Below, piece after piece: positions 6,638 through 11,342 of a DNA stretch of 11,342 bases. The notes under the pieces are model-generated. The model was given only the letters and a program-made list of their open reading frames with translations, had not been told where the DNA came from and did not search any database. The DNA lies in the NCBI GenBank assembly GCA_003554375.1, contig PWGF01000287.1, forward strand, positions 1-11,342, read 5' to 3'. How positions within the stretch are numbered: the first letter of the stretch is position 1; every line of letters begins with the position of its first letter. The position numbers and the translations under genes were made by a program. Source of the stretch: Spirochaetaceae bacterium (GTDB lineage Bacteria > Spirochaetota > Spirochaetia > DSM-27196 > SKKC01).

Positions 6638-6656
6638 TTGCAGCACAAACTGCGGA
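6637..6656 (+). promoter_or_regulatory. Inverted repeat spanning the mnt transcription start
   Basis: TTTGCAG and CTGCGGA flank CACAAA. The inner GCAG/CTGC pairs are perfect, and RNA pairing extends to 7 bp with two G-U wobbles. It overlaps the predicted start site and so could be an operator or a leader hairpin. The arms are short and evidence is weak. Confidence 0.25.
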
Positions 6657-6673
6657 CTTGGAGTAATCAAACT

Positions 6674-7663
6674 ATGACGAGGCGGCGAGGCCGGGTGAGA
6701 GTTCCGAGGGCTACGGCAAGGTTGGGTACGGTTTTGATGCTCGGGGCGTTCGCGCTGGGTGCCTGCGGTTCGGAGACCGTCGGAACGGGCGCGGACACCG
6801 AACTGGAGGGGAGAGAAGCTACTGTTGCCGTTGAACAGGATGGGATGGTTATAGCCACCAGCTTCAGCGTGCTCGAGGATCTCGTTTCCGGGGTCGCGGG
6901 GGATGCTGCCGAGGTGCGCAGCCTGACGCCCTTGGGAGCGGAAGTCCACGAGTGGGAGCTCAGTCCGCGAAACTTCGCCGACCTGTCCGAGGCGGACGCG
7001 TTCTTCTACAACGGGTATCAGCTCGAGCAGTGGTTGGGGCAGGCGCTCGAGGTCCTCGAAGACGACGTACCGCGCGTTGCAGTCGCTCCGGAGAGCGGAT
7101 GGCCGACGATCCCCATCCGCGTCGGTGACCTCGAAGGAAGCCCGGATCCGCACCTCTGGATGCATCCGGAAGCCGCCGCGCGCTATGTAGAGGTCGTGGC
7201 GGACGCGCTGTCGGAGATCGATCCGGAGAGGGAATCCGTGTACCGGGAGAATGCCCGGGAGCTCTCGGGGGAGCTCCGTTCGCTCTACGAGGAGCTCAAA
7301 GAGGAGTTCGCCGGCTTGGAGTCTTCCCGGCGGGTTCTCATCTCGAGCGAAGCGGCTTTCCTGTACTTTGCGGACGCGTTTGATCTGGAGCACGACGGAA
7401 TCTGGGGCTCCAACGCGGAAGAGGAGGGGACTCCCGACCAGATGGCTCGGATCATCGATCGGATCGACGAGCTCGAGCCGGGAGCCATCTTCTACGAGAG
7501 CACGGTGAGCGAGCGTTACGCGCTGAGCGTTTCCGAAGAGACCGGAGTTCCCGTGCGCGGGCCGCTCTATGTGGATTCGGTTTCCGAGCCGGAAGAGGAT
7601 GCGCCGACGTACCAGGCTATGATGCGCCACAACATGGAGCTACTTCTCAGGGAGCTCCGGTAG
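6674..7663 (+). CDS. mntA: Manganese-type ABC transporter substrate-binding lipoprotein (PsaA/SitA/MntA family)
   Basis: This 329-residue cluster A-I metal-binding lipoprotein has a basic N-terminus, a hydrophobic stretch and a lipobox FALGAC (Cys31). Metal ligands by family position are His92 (AEVHEWELSP), His160 (DPHLWMHP), Glu226 (ISSEAAFLYFADAF) and Asp301 (YVDSVSEP). Glu at the third position and the EEEGTPDQ segment (249-256) are typical of Mn/Fe(II) proteins such as PsaA, SitA and MntC; ZnuA and TroA have His there. There is no His-rich loop of the ZnuA kind. The ATG at 6674 is preferred over 6602: GGAG lies 10 nt upstream and the promoter overlaps the longer version. It is the first gene of the rightward operon, 19 nt before the ATPase. 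Zinc cannot be fully excluded without binding data. Confidence 0.95.
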   Translation: MTRRRGRVRVPRATARLGTVLMLGAFALGACGSETVGTGADTELEGREATVAVEQDGMVIATSFSVLEDLVSGVAGDAAEVRSLTPLGAEVHEWELSPRNFADLSEADAFFYNGYQLEQWLGQALEVLEDDVPRVAVAPESGWPTIPIRVGDLEGSPDPHLWMHPEAAARYVEVVADALSEIDPERESVYRENARELSGELRSLYEELKEEFAGLESSRRVLISSEAAFLYFADAFDLEHDGIWGSNAEEEGTPDQMARIIDRIDELEPGAIFYESTVSERYALSVSEETGVPVRGPLYVDSVSEPEEDAPTYQAMMRHNMELLLRELR

Positions 7664-7682
7664 ACACGGCACGGGAGGATAT

Positions 7683-8489
7683 ATGGCTCACGTTCTGGAT
7701 CGACTGGTAAGGCATGCCGAGTGGCAGCAAACCGAGCAACCTCCGGCCCTTGAGTTGCAACACGTTACCGCGGGGTACGACGGCCCGCCGGTGTTGCGCG
7801 ATCTCTCGTTGCAGGTGCCCTCGGGGACCCTCTTTGCCGTGCTCGGCCCAAACGGCTCCGGGAAGAGCACGCTCTTCAAGCTCATTAGCGGGGTGATGCG
7901 GGCACAGAAGGGGAGCGTGCGCGTCCAGGGGCAGTTGCTCGCGGTCGCCAGGCGTTCGGGGGCCATCGCATACGTTCCGCAGGAGGAAGCGATCGACTGG
8001 AGCTTTCCGATCTCGGTGCGCGAAGTGGTCTTCGGAGGCCGGCATGCGATCATGCGCCGGGACGGGATCGTGCGCTTCGCGCCGTACCGTTTCGCTCGAT
8101 CCGCTCACCAGCACGCGGTCGATAGCGCGCTCGAGGCAGTGGAGATGCTCGATATGCAGCATGCGCGTATCGGCGCTCTGTCCGGAGGGCAGAAGAAGCG
8201 GGTGTTCTTGGCGCGGGCCCTTGCCCAGGAGGCCGCGGTGATCCTCCTTGACGAGCCATTTGCCGGTGTGGATTACCGGACGCAGGAGCGGATCACCTCG
8301 GTCCTGGAGCGTGAGCGCCGGCGCGGGAAGACGGTCGTGGTGGTTACCCACGACCTGCACGGGTTTGCGCGGCAGGCGGACCGGGTGCTCCTCCTGGCGC
8401 GCGGTGGTCGCGCTCACGGAGGGGCTCCGGACGACGTCCTTCGCCACGATGTGCTGAGCGAAGTCTACGAAGGGCTCGTAACCGCTTGA
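7683..8489 (+). CDS. mntB: Manganese-type ABC transporter ATP-binding protein
   Basis: This 268-residue ATPase of the MntB/TroB/SitB/ZnuC group has Walker A GPNGSGKST (55-63) and Q-loop YVPQEEAIDWSFPISVREVV (Gln100), whose Asp-Trp-x-Phe-Pro pattern is typical of the Mn/Fe/Zn A-I transporters. The signature is LSGGQKKR (166-173), Walker B VILLDEP (186-192) and H-loop His223 (VVVTHD). It begins with an extra stretch of about 20 residues before the first beta strand (ALELQHVTAGY). The ribosome-binding site GGGAGG is 4 nt before the ATG. The gene follows the binding-protein stop by 19 nt and precedes the permease by 91 nt. All catalytic motifs are intact. Confidence 0.95.
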   Translation: MAHVLDRLVRHAEWQQTEQPPALELQHVTAGYDGPPVLRDLSLQVPSGTLFAVLGPNGSGKSTLFKLISGVMRAQKGSVRVQGQLLAVARRSGAIAYVPQEEAIDWSFPISVREVVFGGRHAIMRRDGIVRFAPYRFARSAHQHAVDSALEAVEMLDMQHARIGALSGGQKKRVFLARALAQEAAVILLDEPFAGVDYRTQERITSVLERERRRGKTVVVVTHDLHGFARQADRVLLLARGGRAHGGAPDDVLRHDVLSEVYEGLVTA

Positions 8490-8580
8490 GCGGGAAACCA
8501 GGCTTGGACCTTCGAACTCGGCAGACGACATTGGCGGAGTGTATGGTACTGGCACCGGTTGAGCCGGGAGGAGTGCGCCA

Positions 8581-8616
8581 ATGGCTGCGGTAGTACCGAT
8601 GGCTGCGGTAGTAGAG
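8581..8616 (+). repeat. 18-bp tandem duplication including the mntC start codon
   Basis: ATGGCTGCGGTAGTA occurs at 8581-8595 and again at 8599-8613, an 18-bp period. It produces two in-frame ATG codons and the repeated peptide MAAVV. Confidence 0.85.
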
Positions 8617-9525
8617 GTTTTCCTCGGTGCAGGGGAGTGGATCGTCGGAGGTCTGCTCGAGGCGATCCGTGTCGTCACCGCGGCTCTGCCTGAGGCGCTT
8701 GGCGGTCCTTTCGCGTATGGTTTTATGCGGCGTGCCCTGCTGACGTCGATGCTTGTGGGGACGCTGGCCGGTGTCCTCTCGTGCTTCGTCGTGCTGAAGC
8801 GCTGGGCCCTCCTCGGAGACGCCATCTCGCACGCGGTGTTGCCCGGCGTGGCCGTTGCATACGCGCTGAATGTGCCGTTCGGGGTCGGGGCGTTCGCGAG
8901 CGGTGCGCTCAGCTCGCTTGCCATCGGAGCGGTGGAGCGCAGCACGAAGATCAAGGAGGACGCGGCGATCGGAATCGTGTTCACCGGCGCTTTTGCCGCG
9001 GGGGTGGTCGTCATCAGCCGGATGGCAACCAGCACCCACCTGATGCACATCCTCTTTGGAAACGTGCTTGGCGTCCGGATGGGGGCTCTGGTGGCCACGC
9101 TGTACGCCGCGGTGGTCGCGGCGATCGTGCTGCTTCTGAGCTTCCACACCCTGGTGCTCTATGTGTTCGATCCCGTGCAGGCGAGCGCCGTCGGTATCAA
9201 CACGCGGCGGGTTCACTATGGGCTTATGCTGCTTCTCACGCTGGTGATCGTCACGAGCTTGGAGACGGTCGGCATCATTCTGGTGGTTGCAATGCTCATC
9301 ACTCCGGGGGCGACCGCGCAGCTTATCACCGATCGGCTCGGGCTCATGATGGTGATAGCGGGGGGCGTCGGACTCGGGTCGAGCGTGCTGGGCCTCTATC
9401 TCTCGTTTGTCTTGAATGTCGCTTCCGGCGGAACGATCGTTCTGGTAACAACGGGGTGTTTCCTGGTGGCGCTCTGTTTCGGCCGGTTCGGCGTGCGCGC
9501 CCGGTGGGCTCGGGCCGGGGCGTAG
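8581..9525 (+). CDS. mntC: Manganese-type ABC transporter permease (ABC-3 family)
   Basis: This 314-residue permease of the ABC-3 (MntC/TroC/SitC/ZnuB) family would form a homodimeric channel. The family signature WALLGDAISHAVLPGVAVA (76-94) and STKIKEDAAIGIVFTGAFA (121-139) are clear. About eight to nine hydrophobic helices are visible, including around 52-72, 83-98, 102-117, 130-148, 166-188, 215-242, 255-277 and 285-300. The GGGAGGAG ribosome-binding site ends 7 nt before the ATG. The first 36 bases are an 18-bp near-tandem duplication (MAAVVP-MAAVVE), so a second ATG at 8599 is in frame, but its distance from the ribosome-binding site makes the first start better. Only one permease gene is present, unlike the two of TroCD. 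It ends 53 nt from the convergent barrel gene. Confidence 0.95.
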   Translation: MAAVVPMAAVVEVFLGAGEWIVGGLLEAIRVVTAALPEALGGPFAYGFMRRALLTSMLVGTLAGVLSCFVVLKRWALLGDAISHAVLPGVAVAYALNVPFGVGAFASGALSSLAIGAVERSTKIKEDAAIGIVFTGAFAAGVVVISRMATSTHLMHILFGNVLGVRMGALVATLYAAVVAAIVLLLSFHTLVLYVFDPVQASAVGINTRRVHYGLMLLLTLVIVTSLETVGIILVVAMLITPGATAQLITDRLGLMMVIAGGVGLGSSVLGLYLSFVLNVASGGTIVLVTTGCFLVALCFGRFGVRARWARAGA

Positions 9526-9566
9526 TTGCTGCAAGGGGCCTGCAACCTCGGCGTAGCGCCCTGGGT

Positions 9567-9603
9567 GGGCGGGCCCGGTTACCGCCCGGCCGTTTGGGCC
9601 GGG
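9567..9603. terminator. GC-rich hairpins between convergent genes, possible bidirectional terminator
   Basis: Two overlapping stems occur where the permease and barrel genes converge. GGGCGG (9567-9572) pairs with CCGCCC (9582-9587). CCCGGCC (9585-9591) pairs perfectly with GGCCGGG (9597-9603) around a 5-nt loop. They cover the barrel gene's stop and last codons. Neither side has a T-run, so only weak or factor-assisted termination is suggested. Confidence 0.35.
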
Positions 9604-10646
9604 GTTCCGATAGTGAGCTGGAGCCCGATACTCAGGAGGTGAAGCGGCTCGGTGTCGGCGCCGATCGTCTCTTCAGTGATCCAGTCGTCGTGCAGGCGGT
9701 GAGCCTCAACGAAAAGTGCCGCGTGGCCTTCGCGGCGGGGCCCGCGGATGCCGAGCCGGGCAATGTAGTCCATATGTAGGTAGGGCTCCTCGTCTGCAAA
9801 CGGGTCTCGATTGTACCGAGCTCCTGCACGGAGTGTGGAAAACAGCGTGATGCCGTTGCGTAGAATGAGTGGCTCTAGATCGAGCTGCCCGTACGCTCCT
9901 GCCCGGTACGGCTCGGGCGAGTCCGCCGGCTCGAAGAGAATTGGAGCGGCCAGTTCGACTCGGCCCGAGAGCCATCCCGCCCAACGCGGCGCTTTCGCCT
10001 CCGCGGCATCCGGCGGAGAACCTTCCTCCCCCGGTCCCCGCCGATATGTTCCCTCCAGAATAGGCGAAACCGCCTCGACACCGAGAGCGTCATGGATCAC
10101 GAGACGCCTGCTGGATTCGTCCAGGTCATGTTTGCAGTCGTTCCGGTAGAACACTCCAAGCGATCCGCCGCCCCATATCACCCGGGCGCGAACGGTGAGG
10201 TCGGAGACAAACGCCGATGCGTCCATAAGCCATGAGCCGGGAGCCGGCGGCTCGCTCTGATACATCAGGCGTCCTTCCCCTTCGATCGAGAGACGGGGCG
10301 CGCTCCGGTGCTCCGGTCCCGTTCCGGCCGGAGCTGCGCTGTCGCTTGGACCGGTACTCTCCTCTTCGGACCGCGCGGTTCCGGCGCCGAGGGCTCCTTG
10401 CCAGAGAACGAAGCGGCCGCCGAGGTCCAAGTGGTAGTTGTGCCGCTCACGGGCCGGACCGTCGTCAATACGCTGAAGGCGGAGCCAGACCAGGCTCCCG
10501 CTCAGCCCACCTTCCGCCTCGTCCAGGGCATGGCCGGGCAGCGACGGGGGCGCGAGCACCTCGGCCGGCGCACCATGAGGGACAAGCGCCAGGAGGAATA
10601 GCAGGAAACCAGCGCTCAGGAGAATCTGAGTTGCGCGAAAAAGCAT
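9579..10646 (-). CDS. Predicted outer-membrane beta-barrel protein of unknown function
   Basis: This 355-residue exported protein is not recognised by name. A signal peptide (MLFRATQILL, then a hydrophobic stretch to about residue 22) ends at an AxA-like site, GAPA, near residue 28. The rest alternates short amphipathic strands ending in aromatics or Gly (SLVWLRLQRI, YHLDLGGRFVLW, TLRAGARYNR, LLSIGLQLTIG), as in transmembrane barrels. Two Pro/Glu/Ser-rich insertions (about 92-118 and 200-220) look like external loops. A conspicuous segment VFYRNDCKHDLDESSRRLVIHDALGVE has its only mature Cys and several His/Asp residues; similar YR(H/N)xCKHD segments occur in uncharacterised barrel proteins as I recall them. 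The start at 10646 is chosen because the hydrophobic signal begins there with CAGGG 7 nt upstream; an in-frame ATG at 10781 would add 45 non-signal residues. It converges on the manganese operon and is not co-transcribed with it. Confidence 0.75.
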   Translation of the reverse strand: MLFRATQILLSAGFLLFLLALVPHGAPAEVLAPPSLPGHALDEAEGGLSGSLVWLRLQRIDDGPARERHNYHLDLGGRFVLWQGALGAGTARSEEESTGPSDSAAPAGTGPEHRSAPRLSIEGEGRLMYQSEPPAPGSWLMDASAFVSDLTVRARVIWGGGSLGVFYRNDCKHDLDESSRRLVIHDALGVEAVSPILEGTYRRGPGEEGSPPDAAEAKAPRWAGWLSGRVELAAPILFEPADSPEPYRAGAYGQLDLEPLILRNGITLFSTLRAGARYNRDPFADEEPYLHMDYIARLGIRGPRREGHAALFVEAHRLHDDWITEETIGADTEPLHLLSIGLQLTIGTPAQTAGR

Positions 10647-10664
10647 AGGCTGACCCTGCCAATG

Positions 10665-10694
10665 ACGGTACGGTGCTATTCGTGGATATGTCAA
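10665..10694 (-). promoter_or_regulatory. Possible promoter of the barrel-protein gene
   Basis: On the minus strand a perfect TTGACA (10694-10689) is followed after 18 bp by a poor -10, TACCGT (10670-10665). The implied transcript would start only about 12 nt before the ATG, right at the ribosome-binding site, so the -10 assignment is doubtful. Confidence 0.28.
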
Positions 10695-11177
10695 TTGTGA
10701 CGGGGCCGAGCAGAGCCGTCCGGGCGGTAGGCTATTGAGTGCCGGGACGGGGGGCGGCCTCGGCGTGCGCCCCGCAGCCACAGTAGTGGTGCACGGGGGC
10801 CGGCGCTACACCATCGAGCGCCTGTGCAGGCGTGAACAGTTGGCCGGGGCCGAGGCCGAGGCTCGGGCCTGAAGCCGGAGGCCGGGCGCACCGGCCCGGC
10901 CGACGCGCCGCGACTCCCAGCAGTTATACTATATTATGCGACTATACAATACCCGGGAGGAGTGATGAAAGATCGCTCCGCCCCCTGCAGGGCAGACGCA
11001 TATGACGTCTGCCGGCGTAAGAACGGCGGCGATCGGTTCTCTGTATGGGCGTCATATCCCGCTTGAAGTTGAGCAGCACGGTCGACGGCGCCGCCGGGCC
11101 GGACCGCAGTGCCGCCGCACAAACTGTCTGGGCCGGATGCGCTGCCCTGGGGCTCCCTGGCGTCTATCGCGTTCGGA
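10695..11177. other. Long region without a convincing complete gene
   Basis: From about 10700 to 10910 the sequence is extremely GC-rich and rich in stems, the best being GGCCGGG (10880-10886) with CCCGGCC (10895-10901). An abrupt AT-rich island (10924-10951) follows, with ACTATA at 10928 and 10941 and -10-like TATACT and TACAAT but no good -35. Next come a consensus ribosome-binding site GGGAGG (10955-10960) and an ATG at 10965 that opens only 33 codons, stopping at 11066. Inside that reading frame lie CCCTGCAGGG (10983-10992) and an 8-bp perfect hairpin, GGCAGACG (10991-10998) with CGTCTGCC (11006-11013). No tRNA, rRNA or known riboswitch is recognised. Confidence 0.5.
10991..11013. other. 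Perfect 8-bp hairpin in the right-hand intergenic region
   Basis: GGCAGACG and CGTCTGCC flank the 7-nt loop CATATGA. No T-run follows on either strand. It might end transcription from the right-edge minus-strand gene (stop at 11178) or belong to a leader after the ribosome-binding site at 10955. Confidence 0.5.
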
Positions 11178-11342
11178 TCAGGGAGTGTTTCGATCGTTCG
11201 AGCCGCCCGCGCGGTAGCGCAGATACCGTACTTGCCCCTCTTTCGTGAGCGGGATAATGCTGTCTCTGAAGAATGCAATAACCGGCTCGGCATGCACGAT
11301 GTACCGCACCGCGCTGTTTACCCGGCTTTGAAGGTCCTGCGC
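11178..11342 (-). CDS. C-terminal fragment of an unidentified protein (truncated by the window edge)
   Basis: Reading the minus strand from the right edge, one frame stays open for 54 codons and stops at TGA (11180-11178). The peptide includes RYIVHAEPVIAFFRDSII and PLTKEGQVRYLRYRAGG. It has the mixed hydrophobic and charged composition of a real protein, with about 70% G or C at third codon positions. Competing frames here read as Arg/Pro/Ser-rich noise. I do not recognise the family. The short charged end after RAGGSNDRNTP suggests a true C-terminus. Its start lies beyond the window. Confidence 0.55.
   Translation of the reverse strand, partial: AQDLQSRVNSAVRYIVHAEPVIAFFRDSIIPLTKEGQVRYLRYRAGGSNDRNTP

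Noticed and set aside
6602..6673. Longer start for the manganese-binding lipoprotein at ATG 6602
   Set aside because: The upstream ATG lies in the promoter region (-35 at 6608) and would bury the lipoprotein signal behind 24 extra residues; ATG 6674 has a ribosome-binding site and gives a normal lipobox.
6674..9525. Annotation of the rightward operon as zinc transporter ZnuABC
   Set aside because: The Glu third ligand, EEEGTP motif and lack of a His-rich loop favour the manganese/iron(II) subgroup.
10647..10781. Longer start for the barrel protein at 10781
   Set aside because: It adds 45 Pro/Arg-rich residues before an otherwise standard signal peptide and overlaps the TTGACA at 10689-10694.
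10666..10872. Plus-strand open frame ending in a protein-like stretch (VVVHGGRRYTIERL)
   Set aside because: No good start or ribosome-binding site, very high GC inflates open frames here, and no family is recognisable; at best a remnant.
10934..11293. A 119-codon minus-strand frame
   Set aside because: Composition is Ser/Arg/Pro-rich and shadow-like, and it conflicts with the more protein-like edge frame ending at 11178.
1..11342. Insertion sequences, CRISPR arrays, phage genes, tRNA or rRNA genes
   Set aside because: No transposase motifs, terminal inverted repeats, regularly spaced repeats, phage-like genes or RNA gene structures were seen.

Overview
This 11.3 kb window is a compact metal-uptake region from a GC-rich (about 60%) bacterium. 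It is very probably diderm: it has a lipoprotein, a periplasmic-type binding protein and a predicted outer-membrane beta-barrel. The acidic secreted proteins and gene content would suit a free-living spirochaete (Spirochaeta/Alkalispirochaeta type), but that assignment is an inference and not firm.

Layout. At the left edge is the C-terminal part of a PLP aminotransferase (+, to 740), followed by a hairpin and then a renalase-like FAD oxidoreductase (+, 865-1872). Its last 6 bp overlap the 3' end of a DtxR-family metalloregulator (-, 1867-2424). Upstream of the regulator on the same strand lies a ferric-iron ABC transporter: ATPase (2531-3652), fused double permease (3707-5305) and binding protein (5302-6441). 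A divergent control region (6442-6673) holds two good sigma70-type promoters, each with an 18-bp spacer. Rightward from it runs a cluster A-I manganese-type transporter: lipoprotein (6674-7663), ATPase (7683-8489) and ABC-3 permease (8581-9525). A predicted outer-membrane barrel (-, 9579-10646) converges on it. After about 530 bp without a convincing complete gene, the last 165 bp hold the C-terminus of an unidentified minus-strand gene.

How it fits together. The binding protein of the rightward operon has the His-His-Glu-Asp ligand set and the EEEGTP motif of PsaA/SitA/MntC, which points to Mn(II) (or Fe(II)) and not zinc. The leftward operon is a classic FbpABC Fe(III) importer that ends in a DtxR-like repressor. 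The economical model is one regulator balancing ferric iron and manganese import from a shared divergent control region, with a 19-bp inverted repeat sitting exactly on the iron -10 box as the leading operator candidate. Family assignments are strong. Operators, leader hairpins and the roles of the barrel protein and the right-hand intergenic region are inference.
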